A stretch of DNA of 64,000 nt from Morella rubra (GCA_003952965.2 CM025853.1:18071364-18135363); one strand, 5' to 3'; positions 1 to 12,521 are shown, counted from the first letter of the stretch. The notes: generated from the letters alone by a model not told the origin. Numbers and translations: made by a program.

Positions 1-545
1 GCTTTTCATTATTGCCATGTCCCCTCCCCAACCTTACTGAGTCCTTAAGACTCACCCCATTTCTTTTATATTTGTTTGTTGGTGCTTAATTTTATTTCAG
101 GACATGAAGTTATTCAAGGAATAGTTGGTCCTTCATTGTACTCCTATGTGGTGGTCCTACACATCTAGGCATGGGTATCAGACTCTTTTGAGATATCAGT
201 GGATCACACGCCCTACTGATACCTCAAGGACCCTCCTCCCATGCCAAAACCCGCTGATTTCGATTTAGTTGATGCACTAGCAGAGCTGGTAGTTCCCTAT
301 CCCTCACCACCAACCCTGTAGGTGGAGCCTAGTCGAGCGTCGTCGGGACACGACATAGTGGACTTCCCCGATAGTGATGATGAGTAGTGTAGCTAGGTTT
401 TCCTTTCTATGTCTAGAATAGTTTTTATCGGATATGTATTTTAAACATTTTTAATTTTACTTTGTAATTATCATGGTTTTATAGGCTCAGTGAGCTATAG
501 TGTGCTCACATTTTCTAAACTAGTCTTTTTTGTTGTAGTCTTTGA
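1..545 (+). mobile_element. LTR-like fragment, possibly Gypsy type
   Basis: The motif TTACTGAGTCCTTAAGACTC near the left edge, followed about 350 bases later by GATGATGAGTAG, has the same order and spacing as the distal part of the solo LTR at 34.1-36.5 kb (TTACTGAGTCATTTGGACTC, then GATGATGAAGATTAG). I infer the tail of a related but diverged LTR that runs in from outside the window. No boundaries or target duplication are visible. Confidence 0.35.
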
Positions 546-709
546 GAAGGACGTTTTTGGTCACCATGATACTTCTAACTTATAAAAGTTTCGGTTTATT
601 AAAAAGTTTTCTCCCTTCTTCCCTGTTTCCTAAAATACTTATATATTTGGTAATCAACTTTGCTTCATAAAAATGAGCCTTAAGTTCTAACAGGATAACC
701 CTCGACAAT

Positions 710-1049
710 GGGGTATCGTGATATAATTCTAGAAGAAGATTTGACAATGGTGATAAAGGCTATTCAGCATTGGCCAAAAAGAATGGAGTGGAGAATCCAT
801 CGTACGACGTCTAAGATTATTGATGTCTGTAATGATCTGGAGAGTTGGGAGGCTTTCATACTTTTTGAGGTGCAAATGAGGCTGTGCACTTCCTTGCTCG
901 TTGGGTCACTGCCGAGTTTAGCTCTGGTAAAAATCCTGTAGTTGTGAGCATTTTCTTGAGTTACCTTGAGTGTATGCTGGAACTAATCCACCTTAATGTT
1001 TTGTTTAGTGTTTGGTTTTTTAAATAAGATGAGTTTTTGATTAAAAAAA
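710..1049 (+). mobile_element. 5'-truncated L1-type LINE, RNase H-like tail
   Basis: Perfect 16-bp target duplications GATAACCCTCGACAAT flank the insert at 694-709 and 1050-1065, and it ends in a short A run, the pattern of target-primed reverse transcription. The first frame reads like the C-terminal RNase H-like domain of plant L1 ORF2 (TMVIKAIQHW, then WRIHRTTSK and ESWEAF). One frameshift near 870 moves the match to another frame (ANEAVHFLARW). Only the last 340 bp of the element were inserted. It is not functional. The intact duplications suggest a fairly recent event. Confidence 0.8.
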
Positions 1050-1065
1050 GATAACCCTCGACAAT

Positions 1066-2194
1066 TATTCTATATTTTCATAAGCCTTCCGCTGAATTAC
1101 CCTGAAGGCAAAATAGTCTTTTATCACCAAGTATAGTTGCATGTCGTAATCCCCGCAATTTGTGCATATTATTACTATAGATGAGCCTAGGAGGTAAGTA
1201 CGAGCATAAGACGTGACATTATGACTATGTTTGGAAGGTGGTTTTAGTACCAGATTATGGGCTCCGGACGCTTTTGGAGTCCAAAATCCAGGAGTCTTGT
1301 TTGTTTGGGTCTAGACTTCTGGCTCAACACCTAGCTTGGCCTGTACTTGTGTCAATGTGTCAGGGGCCCAACACGCCACAAGATCCCTATGTGCAGGTTA
1401 ACCATGGTTGGATGGTGAACGTTCTAGACTGGGCCGCAAACCCAAGCATTCGGTTTGTTCATATTGCGTTGACCCAATATTTCATCAAGTGAGGAATTGT
1501 GGACAGCCTTGTTTGAATAGGGAAAGAATGTCCTCTATTCATGTCTGCAATTTTACACATGATGGCCCCACCAACAATATTCTTCTTCGTTGGAAGATGA
1601 TCAAATCTCTGCACCCTTTTTCACCCTAATATAACTTTGCATCTATTCTAAAATATTATGTTAGAGAGCAGTGGTTAAGAAGGAATGCGTCTATCAACAA
1701 TAAAAATTGTCTGAAAAAAATTTACTGCACCAACAATTCCAACCCCTCTTTAGTCTTTACTTCTCCCATTTTCCCCCCAACCCCCCTCCCTCCGTGCCTT
1801 TGAAATATTTATTTACATGAGTCTCATCACTATTTGCGTCCATAAACCCCTGTACGGCCTCCCCCTCCTGTCAGCTCTCCCCCCTTTCCCACACCACTCT
1901 CCAAATATGATTCGTCTAATGCAATCATGTATTTAGATTGTCCATAGTGATTACAACGTTGAAATCCAATTTGAAGGGAAAGGTTAGTAAAGGTCAGTCA
2001 TATAGATACTTGTCTTTTCTTCAATTGATCTATTCGAAGTGACATGCCCAGCGAGGCGAAGGGCTCTGCTCGACCCTTAAATCAGACAACTCGTAGCGCA
2101 GAGTGTTATCCCACTCCAAGATGGTCTCCTCCACACCGAAGCCCCTAACTCTAGTTGCAAGGGGCCTTATCTGTTAGATGCGTAGCCACGCTTA
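1066..2194. other. Intergenic, no gene recognised
   Basis: Short open frames at 1238-1629 overlap in different frames and show no recognisable domain. A pyrimidine-rich patch lies around 1740-1880. Nothing else can be supported. Confidence 0.5.
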
Positions 2195-2410
2195 CACTAC
2201 AAGGAAATTGACTTTTTGTGACAAAATTGTTTGTCACTAAAAGTCAAAATTTCGGCACTAAACAAATTTTTTTTTTTTATCACGAGCTTTGTTAGCAAAA
2301 GAGCGTCACTAAAGGGCTTTTGTGATAAAATTCAATTTTAGTCATGAAAAGTTCTTAGTGATGAAAATGGTTCTATCACTAATATTGTGATATCATGAAA
2401 AGTTGTGTTC
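2195..2410 (+). mobile_element. CACTA (En/Spm) transposon terminus
   Basis: The stretch starts CACTACAAGGAAAT, the canonical plant CACTA terminal inverted repeat, preceded by TTA at 2192-2194 as a possible 3-bp target duplication. It continues with subterminal repeats in both orientations (TTTTTGTGAC, GTCACTAAA, TTTTGTGATAAA, ATCACTAA). No matching right terminus (expected to end TTTCTTGTAGTG) was found within several kb, and no TNPA or TNPD coding region was recognised, so this is an end or a non-autonomous remnant. Confidence 0.55.
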
Positions 2411-2459
2411 GATTGCCCCTCTTCCCATAGATTGGACAGTGGACAATTGTTCGAATTGC

Positions 2460-2960
2460 AGGAAAATACGATCGATCGTGAATGGTCATGATCGGATGGG
2501 TCAACTGGCGATCGATCAGTAGGATCCACAGATTGGACGTTGATTTATTAGGATCGATCAAGAAACATTAATGATTGATCGACCATTTGAGGATGATCAA
2601 ACGGTATACAGTCACAAACGATCAAGACAATTTTCATGATCGATCAATTCATTTATGCGATCAGACATTCCAACTAAACCTATCGATCATGGAAGCTTTT
2701 GCAATTGGACGTGTTCGCCTAGACGATCGATCGGTTGAGTTAGATGATCGAACATTTCATTTATTACCAATCAGACGGTTAAGTTTGCGATCAAACGCAT
2801 TTCTTACTTACTGTTCGATCGCTTACATTTAACGATTGAATCGTTAGACGACCCATCGAATGCGGTTTTAGGCGTTTCATTTTTCCTGATCGGACGATGG
2901 TATTTGCGATCGATCATGTTTTACCATCATCGTTCAATTGCTAGAATTGTAGATCGAACG
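2460..2960. repeat. GATC-rich degenerate repeat field
   Basis: GATC occurs roughly 25 times in 500 bases, often as GATCGATC, against about two expected by chance. Many copies sit in a loose unit GATC(A/G)(A/G)ACG, for example GATCAAACGG, GATCGGACGA and GATCGAACGG, on both strands. It directly follows the CACTA terminus, so I infer subterminal repeats of that element, where CACTA transposases are known to bind repeated short motifs. It could instead be an independent satellite-like array. Confidence 0.6.
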
Positions 2961-5900
2961 GTATTAATAGATTTTGTTTTTTTAAAAAAATGATAATTAT
3001 CGAAAATATTGTATAACACGCGCTATTACAATAACAATATAATACTCATATTCATAAAACATCAATAATAACACATAATTATCTGTAATTAAACCGAAAA
3101 TAACATCGTACTGAAAATAAAATTAAAGAAAGCTTGAAGGTAGCAACAATGGACAAAGAGAAGAAAAGAAACAAGAAGAAGAGGGGAAGAGAGTGAAAGA
3201 GAGAGCCAAAAGGAAAAAGGAAAAGAGAGAGAGAATAAAGGGATGATGTCAGCCAATGAGGTATTTTTTAAAAGTGAAGAGGGAGTGGGGTATTTATAGG
3301 ATTCGGCCAAGAGGAGAGAAAAAAAAGATACCAAATTTGGTTAGAGAAAAAATGCCAAAAGTGGTTAGTGGAGAGAGTCAAAAGATTCCAAATTCAGTTA
3401 GAATGAATCTTCTCTCATCATGCTGGCTCTTCTCTTGCTCTTGGATAGTTGACATCTTCTAGAAACTCTCTTGTTCTGCCATGTGTCCAATAGACTGTGT
3501 CTTGTCTTTTACGGGTCCAAAGAGTAATTAATTTTATTATTTTGCACAAAGAATATTTAATTAGCTCTCGGCATCATATAATTGAATTAATGAAACAATT
3601 ACAATGTCAATAATCATAGCGCTCTTAGTCAACTTTTCATCTAAAACCAATAATTATGACATGAAAGAATAATAATTTTTCTGGTATTTAATTATACAAT
3701 ATTCTAGCTTAATCACTACCTCCCTATTTTAAATATGGTGGGAAAATATGATTTAATAAATTAAATTTTGCCTACAAGAACAGTCGAGGACACAAGGCCT
3801 AGGAAGTAGGAAGAGTTGGTCTCGAAAGTGCAGTAGTGGAATGTTTCTTGTGCATCGTGAAAGACAAATTGGCAAAAAATATTGTGTACTCTCCACTCCA
3901 CATTCAATGATTATTGAGCAAATGCGCAAAAATGGGAGTCTACACTTCATGACTGTTGGTTGTGATGCAATGAATTTTCCAAAGTTATGAAGAATTGAAA
4001 ATTAATCTGACCTAGATTGCATTGTGATTTTCACGGTTGCTTTCTCTCAATATCCATGTCTATTTATAGACTGTCTGTGAAGGTGTACACGCTCAAACAT
4101 GGATAGGTTGTTACAATGACACCATTTTGTAGCTTCCTTTCTCTATTGTAACGTTGGTACTTGCTACTTTGTTATGCTGGCAGTACGTTTATTGTTCTGA
4201 TGTTCTACCCTTGCTGTCAATGCAGAATAGTTATTTTTTTCTTGTCTTTTTTTTTTTTTTTTTCTTGCTAGTTTCAAACCATTGCCCTATTGTTTTAATA
4301 GACTTATTTTGTTATCTAGATCTAAAAAACTCTCCTTCGTGTTTTTGTTATTTGGTTCATATTTTTTAATGGAAGGATTTTGCTTAGTCTTGTACTCTGT
4401 TTGACAAGCCTGAAGTTTTACGTGTATACATAACAGACTTTCGTTCACAGTTCGCAAAGTATACTACACTTCAAGTTTTCAACCATATTCACCATCTTCA
4501 TCGTATTCTAATCTTCGAATAAACCTCCAACTTCAATATTTGGTTGTCTTCAAAATAGACTATGGTGTTGTTTAGGCCGTTTGTAATTTCTTTTCTCATA
4601 TAGTGTTAAACAATTATGACTATGTCATTACACAAGTTTTATTCCCTGTGCATGCTACGGAAATCATCGAGCAGGTGTTTACTACTGGTTATAACTAAAT
4701 GTATTATATTTTTTAATAGAGCATGGTCCCACTTATTGTGACATGGGTCGTATGCACGAGTATATTCTTGTAGTCTATAGTGGTATGGTAAACTCTCTAC
4801 CAATTTTTGTGGACAGTCCATCTGAACTAATTCTTGTGCTTAGTCACCTTCAACTGATTTGTTTTGCTTGATCTATAACCACCCAAATATATGTTAACGC
4901 AGTTTATTTATGTTTCAACTTTCATGATTCGTGCATCATAACTCCATTGTGCAAACGTTTTTGACACCCATCGAGCTGGGCTACACTGTAAAAAAAGAAG
5001 CATCTAGAAATAACTGCATACGGTTGGATGATATAGCATGTGCGACTTCCCGCGTGATGCCGCAACATCTTACCAGCATAAAAGGGGCCACAATGTGCTT
5101 CATGCAAATTCAATACTGGGTATCCTACTTATTCGCCATGTTTAGTTCATAGAGTCCACGATGTGCAACCATCATTCTATTTAACACTGAGAGAACCCCT
5201 ATTGTCGTCCTGCAACTAGGTCGCTACACTAGCCCTCGGTCCATGAACTCAAAGCCGAATGTAAACATCATTGTGATATCCAACTCTATACAATGGAGTA
5301 CTCATTCATGGTCCACCAACTTGCCTGAACTCACCCCCACAGTCTGCATAATACTCCAGCCACGTTTCTGCAACTTTACCAAGGATGAAGAGGGTTTGAG
5401 CCTCCAGGAAGTTGAAAATGGATATACACCTCCCCCTTGCGAATAGCAGGACAAGCAACACTACATTGCTTATGGTGGGGTTGCATTGTCCCAAGCCTCT
5501 ATAAACCTAGGTAATGTCTATGCATATCCAGTACTTCTTATCGTGTTGCGATACTTGTAGAATCTAACATAGCTTGTTATGTGGCTCATGTGTCAGAATT
5601 TGTGGAAGACGTTGCCATTGGGTTAGAGGCACCTCGTCTGCCTCCATCACCTCCGAGCCCAGAGGTGTAAGGCTTGACACGCTAGCAACGGTATCTGCCA
5701 TCCATGTGGAGCTCGTGTTTTACTTGCCTGGTCATGTTCATGGAAGTCTAGAGGAGATGATGCATGACAATTTTGGAAGACAATTTGATTACGTTGGTAG
5801 ATGGACTCACGTGTCCTTTTGGTAGTACTCGACAATCTCCACTCTGCTTCGGCCTTTTTTATTTTGTTTGCTTGTAAACTGCACTCATGTACATCCCAGT

Positions 5901-7440
5901 AGCCGTTGCTCAACTCCACGACATGTTTGTAGATCGAAATATTATATGAAATTTTTTTTATAGAAGTTAAGTTCGTAGTTGTTTTGCGAATATGGTAATA
6001 AAGTGTGCTTCACTGTCAATCATTTTATTCACATAAAGAAAAGAATGTTGGCCACTATATTAAGTTCGTCTACACTTATTTTATTCTATTTAAAAAACCC
6101 TTACAATAAAAAAATGTTAGCCACTATATTAAATCCTTATGAGATATTTTTTTCGATGTATAAAACCTTTAAAAAAAATGTTGTCCACTATAACGGTTAT
6201 CGCTTTAAATTGCCATGTGAATTATTTAACGCCACGCGAATAACCAACGAAAAACTTTAACATGCAATGAGTCATCACTCATTCTGCTTGGGTCGATTTT
6301 TTTTCTAAAAGTTGTTTACTAGATCATTATTGAAAGACGAGATGGATGCGTTGGCAGTCTCACGCAATGGCAGATTTTTTTACTATTTTTTATTTCATTT
6401 TTAAAGGCTCACGATCTAATTGAGGGTGCGATGGGAAAAAAAATAATCCTATGAGGTAGAGGAGTGTGCGAGGGGATAAATCCATTACACTTCACCAACA
6501 CCCAGAACGTAAGGTCCAATAATGGAGGGAGCAGATTGACACTAGTTACGGAGGAAGATACTATCCTATCGGCATCGCTACGAACTCATGTTTGGAGAGG
6601 AGATTCTCGTTGATTGGAAGGATAGGTGAGAGTAGAAATAGTTGTTAACTTGTTGTGATTTTCGGTACACAATATGGTAGAATGCGTGAGGGATAAAAAC
6701 ATGTTAGGGGATTTTCGATCTGGTACAATCTAGCACACATACACCCAATATATTAGGAATATACATTGGGGGTAGCTGTGCACCGTGATCTCCATGAGAA
6801 TAGTGATAAATCTATGGAACAATTCTGCGATGGTTATGACTTCGGTGAGATCTCGTCTGATCTGGTCTCTGGCACCATTTTTTTGCGTATCCTTAGGATT
6901 TTTTTAATCCTTGATATTATTTTTCGTATATTTTGTTAAAAAAAAATACAGGAATTTGGATTAGCAATAAGAAATTATCATATCATTCAAATATTTACTC
7001 AAGTAAACTAATAAGTAGATAAAATGCGTATTTATAATTGGTATGATATGCAAATAGCATCAAGTTTGATTTGTATATGTCACTATATGCATTTTTTTAT
7101 AAATACACTACGATGCGAGGAGTTATATTTAATGATCATATATTATTATTACAGTCTGGTAGCTACCACCACATTTCTGATAGACAATTGACACACACGA
7201 GTGCACTAGTCTAAAGAGCGTCACTAGAACCATTGGTCGTAAGTATGGAATATTACACAAACATGGCACACCCTTTATCCCTTGAGGAGGACACATGCTG
7301 GGAAGAGGCATTTATTTTTATATGGTACTCACTGAAAGAATCTAGACTGGTCATTCTGCGGATACCTCAACGCACATCTATACTAACCAAGTTAATGTAT
7401 GTTGAGAAGTAGTTATACAGCTATGATAGGACATTCTATG
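2961..7440. other. AT-rich intergenic DNA, no gene recognised
   Basis: Open frames here are short and overlap on both strands without known domains. Visible structure is limited to a purine-rich tract at about 3151-3246, a T run near 4247-4263, and a weak triplicated motif around 6044-6200. The stretch may belong to the CACTA or Harbinger elements on either side, but I cannot show this. Confidence 0.45.
6044..6200 (+). repeat. Three spaced copies of AATGTTRGCCACTATA
   Basis: AATGTTGGCCACTATATTAA (6044), AATGTTAGCCACTATATTAA (6113) and a third copy, AATGTTGTCCACTATAACGG (6177), recur with spacings of 69 and 64 bases. The sequence between copies is A/T-rich and only loosely similar. It looks like an old imperfect tandem repeat. 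Confidence 0.5.
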
Positions 7441-8609
7441 ATTTATTTAGGATGGAAAAAGTAACTTTTATGGGATTATGTTCAGAGTTGAAACGACAGA
7501 ACTTTCTGGATGACTTGAGGGTGTACATGTAAAAGAGGCATTAATGATGTTCGTACTAATTGTGGGACACAAGCAAGGAATGAGACTGATTAGAATTGTT
7601 TCTAACACTCTTTGGAGATGGTGTGTCTTCATTTCAAGCAGGTCATGTGGGTGTTTTGTTGGTTGGGGCAACAAATTATAAGACATCGGAGGAGTCAAAG
7701 ACGCATCCCTACATGCGCGACAATTCCAAATATTACACATGGTTCGAGATAAGAATGAGTTGCCTTTATACATTCTTGATGTCTAAGTAGGTTGTTGAAA
7801 TATTCACTTTCTCTAGATTGACCAGCTTGTTATTGGACTATTTGTATCTCTAGGATTGCATCGGTGTGATTAATGGCACAAAGGTGAAAGCGTGGTCCCA
7901 ACATAACACCCACACGGTGTTCAAAAATTGCAAATCTATGGTTGCTCAAAATGTGCTTGCAGTGTGCGACTTCGACATGTGCTTCACGTCTGTTTACTCT
8001 AGATGAAAGGGTTCAACCCATTACGCCTGTGTATTCTACAACGCGGTCGCACGACCTAATAACCAATTCCCATGCCCACGGCAGGTAAATGGATGATAGA
8101 TTTGTATTGTAATTAAACTCGGTAGAAATTTCGCAACGAACGTCCTCGAAATTGGTACACGTTTGTCAGTTTCATAATTTGTGCGCATGACAATACTATT
8201 TAATGGATGTTGCATTCCGGTTGCAGAAGGATATTTGTTGCCGTACAAAAGGGAGAGATTTCATATAAGACAATATCGTAGGCATGGTGGAGCCTCCCAA
8301 GGAAAAAAGGAGTTGTTCAACTACCTCCACTCATCCTTGAGGAACGTTATTGAATGAAATTTTGGGGCACTGAAGATGTGATTCCTACTGCTGTCGCAAA
8401 TGCCTTAGTATGCCATGGTGCGCCAACCATGTATTGTCACTGCATGTTATATTGTTCATAATTGGATTTGCTTGGATAAGGGACTTGACGAGGTGTTTCT
8501 TTGGTATTCACAACCTTACATGGTCGTTGAGGGAGAAATGGAGTTTGAACATGATGCGTCGGGATTCACCTTCACCATAGAATTCGGGCAAGAAATGATG
8601 AAAAAGTAA
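7441..8609 (+). pseudogene. PIF/Harbinger (HARBI1-like) transposase remnant
   Basis: Translating the + strand gives pieces in the family order: an N-terminal piece (FRMEKVTFMGLCSEL), then from 7854 a DDE segment DCIGVINGTKVKAW and QNVLAVCDFDMCFTSV, then GYLLPYKRERFH, KELFNYLHSSLRNVIE and VTACYIVHNWICLDKG. In the family the first catalytic aspartate lies in IDGTH; here it reads INGTK. The aspartate expected near SAHD is also replaced (THYA), while the late glutamate of RNVIE remains. There are several stops and frameshifts. CTCTAG just before 7854 could be an old intron acceptor. No Myb-like ORF1 partner was seen. A dead copy. Confidence 0.75.
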
Positions 8610-10933
8610 GATGACATGGCTGATATGATGTGGAGTGCCCGCCAATGAGTAAGTTGGCAGATTGAGGATGGAATGATGAGATGTACTTGTCTCGAATTTT
8701 GAGGGACACAACATGCATGCAGCTATCCAAATGTTTTCCTTAAGTCGTAAAGGTTTTCCTAAATTTTTAGATAAATATTTTGTCAGACGTCTTATTTTGT
8801 GTTATCTTATCGTAGGTGGAATGATATTTCATTTGCTACCCAATGTGAAGGCTTGCATTTGGAGATGTTTGGGATAAATTATTTCGTGTGCTGTTGTAAG
8901 CGAATGATTAAGGCTATGTTTTAGATTGGATGTGCACCATGTTATTTACTTTCTTACTACCCCCTGGACCTTATTGTTCCTTATTCTTCTCACATGCTAC
9001 TGATAATAGGAGATTGTGTTCACCACTGTAACTCTAGTCAGCTGTGTTGTTGTTTGTTAAAGGTGGTAAGCTAATGCCTACCATATTAATATAACATCCT
9101 GCTCTTATTATTTCTTTTTTTCAATAATTGGTCTTATTTACAGATGGAGCGAGCTTCTATATGCAGTTGTGGGTATGGTCAAATGCGATTGCGTATGGCC
9201 AGAAAAGCAAAAAACTACAAAAGGTGGTTATAGAGATGTTCACTTGGCCAAGTGTGGGGAAAGATAAAATCTGAGCTCCACGGTGGATGGAGCAAAATTG
9301 TGTAAATATTTGGGGTAGCTAATGGCAATCTTACAACGTTTTTTTTATGACAAGACCATGCAGATGCTTTTATATGGGCAAAGGACAATGCTATGAATCT
9401 TCGTCAGGGACCATATTATAGAGTAGCTGGACCCGAGATAGAGGGTGAGAGATCCGCTCACAAAAGGAAGTGGGTCTCTACACAATAGCCTTGGCTGCAC
9501 TAGTGCTGAGCTTGTTGGGACATGTGATTGACAAATGAGAAGAAAGGATATGGGGGTGGGTGATGGGGGGTGCAACCTATTTATTATAGTGTCAGTGTGT
9601 ACATGTAAGAAGGGCGGGTATCCATGCTACGTGTCCATGTAAAAAGGATAGTATCCATATAGTGTGTGGCCATGTAAAAAAGGTATCCATATAGTTTTAT
9701 TAGTGTGACTCAAAACAATTCAGTTCAGTAACTTTATTGATGAAGCTAGTTCTCCTTCCAAGTCATTCAGTTATTTTATCAAACACTATTAAATTTGGCT
9801 GCCAGGTCCGCATATATGGCCTAAGTACATAGGTTTGCAAGAGTGGGAATTGGTAATACTGTTGGGTAGCACAAGAGCATTGCAATCCTTCCCAATAATT
9901 AGTACGTAAGCCCCTTATTATACATCTAAGAATGTAAGAGCTTGTCTTATATTTGCAGTAAAAATTATGACAAGAGGATAAATTGGAGCAAAATTTGGAG
10001 TAGTTCATCCAGAAGCTAAAAATAAAACAGCAAATATAATCCGTATGTTTCCAATCCATTTAAATTAAATCTTACACTTGAATAGAGAAACCAATAAAGG
10101 GAATAAGAAGAAGGAACATCAATAGTGAAAATTTAAATTAGGAAAAATTAGCTTAGAAAATAGATATTTCAAATTCAAGGATAGAGGGAGAAGAAAAAAG
10201 GTAAAGGGACCCTACTCAAAAAATGCATCGTTTTTGGTACCGAATTGAAAAAGTTGAACTCGTAATTCCATGGCCAACGTGGTGTTCTATAGAAAAATGT
10301 TTTGGGGGTCAACCCAAGTGGAGGAGATTTTTGGCCCTGAGAGAAGTTTGATCAAGCTCTCAAGGCATGTCAGAAATCGATGATATTTCCTTAACTGGTA
10401 GTCGCCCCTTGCCAAACGAGTTTCGGATTTAGACTGGGATTATTGAAACTAAATCCAAGATTGAAACCAAATTTGAATCCTACACTGCATTCCAAACATA
10501 GCTTATAAGGCTTTTTTACTTTTGTTTTGATAACTTAGAGCATATATACTTTTTCTTAGATAAAACTATAAAGTTAAATAATAAACAAAAAGTTGTTGAA
10601 ATCCGTTAGAAATGTACCATAAGATAGCGGGGGATGGTGTGGCATCGGCGTGCCTATTGGTGAACCTCACCAATCGGTAGAGCAGTAGTTGTCTGGAGGA
10701 AACCCTACCTTGAGGGTTTCTCCCGAACGACATTGAGTACATCTCTTTGGGCCAACCAACTAGGGTTTCCCAAAACTCTAGCTGCCTTAACCTGTTAAAG
10801 AAAATGGGCTCAATTGGTTTTAAAAATAATTTCGACCCAGCCATTATTTTATTAAAGGATTCAAACTGCTTTTCTAAACATGTGGAGGCCAGACCATTTT
10901 ATCTTTAAAATAAAAGACCCGGTAGAAGATATT
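8610..10933. other. Intergenic, mostly unassigned
   Basis: A short frame from 9144 reads ICSCGYGQMRLRMARKAK and later RRCSLGQ-like residues, faintly resembling the zinc-finger pieces that travel with plant transposons, but it is interrupted and I do not assign it. The rest shows only short chance frames. Confidence 0.35.
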
Positions 10934-10945
10934 TATTTTTTGGGT

Positions 10946-12519
10946 TGTTAGCCCAAGGTTGTTTTGCAAATAATCCATAATTGATTTTGATGATAACAAA
11001 AATTCTAAGTTTTGAAGACTTTTAGATTTTACCTTGTCAATCCACTATTTTCTAAGATATATTTTAAAGGATTGAGGTTATCTCACAAAAATATTTCTAA
11101 GTGCACTTGAACACCATTACACAAGTTGATAAAATCAATTTTTCATATTGTAGGTGTTTAAAGATGAATTGGAGTGAAAACGACACTTTCAAAGTTGCTG
11201 AAAAACCTCTCCAGCACTTATAGTGTCGACACATTGAAGACTAGTGTCGACATATTGCACTATCTCCCAAAAGAACCGACTTCAGATCAAAACTTGTCAA
11301 ATCTTGTCAACACATTGCACTGAGACACCTCGGAGATAGTAATGGGGACCTCGGGATATTATATGAGTACTCGGAATGTGGAAAGGTCGGGAAAATGTAT
11401 GGACCTCGGGGACACCTCAGAATACCTCGGGAACACCTCGGAGGTCGGAAATGGTAATAGGAAAGCACACCTCGGAGCACCTCGGAATAGTCGGTAATAC
11501 TAATGGAGCTCGGGAAGTAAATAACCGGGATAGATACCTCGGTTTGTAAAGAGGACAGGTGACAAACCGAGATAGATACCTCGGTCAGTAAAGGGGACCT
11601 CGGCTTAATGATGAGATGTACACATTGCAGTCTACCTCGGCTAGTAAAGGGGGACCTCGGGATAATGAAGAGACGTCGGACATTGCACTCCCGAGAGATC
11701 TTCCAGATCAACTCATGCTGATTATGCTGACACATACCACGATTTTTTGCTGAAATCCTGGAATGTTGACAGCTCCCCTCCAACGACTCTTTTAAAATCC
11801 CAGATGACCGTTGAAGTCAAAAGTGGTATAAATAGAAAGAAGAAAAGAAGAAAAAAAAAACTCTCCGGTGATTCAAATTTGCAATTACTCTACGACCTAA
11901 CTTCTAGAGAGAGAAAGTGCTTTGAAGAAGAGGGAAAGCCATATCTACCAAGAAAGCTTGTGATCCCACTTGCCAAACTTTAGCTTTCCTTTGAGAATCT
12001 TGTCTCTTGCATTCTATTGAGCTTTCCACTTGCTGATTCGGCTTAGATAGCCTTTCCATACGCTTTGTACTTTCCACTTGCTTCATATGGCTTTAAGAGC
12101 CAAATCGTTGACATTCCATTTTGTACCCATTCTTTGTAAACACTGAGTGTTGGGTAAACACTTGTCCTACTTGTGAGGTAGAAGAAATCCCTTGGGTTTT
12201 GGGATTTGTGAAAGAGTTAAAGCGTGAGCTCGAAAAACACTTTGTAAAGGTTCCTTAGCACCCCGAAGCTAAGGTGTATTTGCTATTTGAAGAATAGTGA
12301 AGGAAGCCCAAGGAAGTCAATAGCCTTGGGGTGGACGTAGGCAAGTGTTGGCCGAACCACCTAAAATACGGTGTCATCTCTCTAACTCTATCTTTTTCAC
12401 GTTCATATCACTGTTTGTGTTCTATGCTTTACTGTTATACTGCTCAAATTATTTTAAAAAGGATTTAAAATTTATTAAAACCAATTCACCCCCCTCTTGG
12501 GTTGTTATTTAAACTTTCA
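10946..12519 (+). repeat. Sirevirus 5' LTR
   Basis: Starts TGTTAGCCCAAGG and ends TTAAACTTTCA, matching 19645-21218 along its whole length. The 11.3-11.7 kb part carries about 14 copies of CTCGG, mostly as ACCTCGG. GTATAAATAG near 11825 is a plausible TATA box for the element's transcript. Confidence 0.9.
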
Positions 12520-12521
12520 AT

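Noticed and set aside
3089-3334. 81-codon minus frame rich in Ser/Leu/Phe
   Set aside because: It is the complement of a purine-rich tract and shows low-complexity composition.
11320-11680. CRISPR-like short repeats
   Set aside because: Irregular spacing, LTR location and a plant context; no unique spacers of constant length.
11307-11783. 158-codon minus frame with repeated Pro/Arg/Ser units
   Set aside because: It is the translated CTCGG cluster of the Sirevirus LTR, not a repeat protein; the 3' LTR has a partial counterpart.
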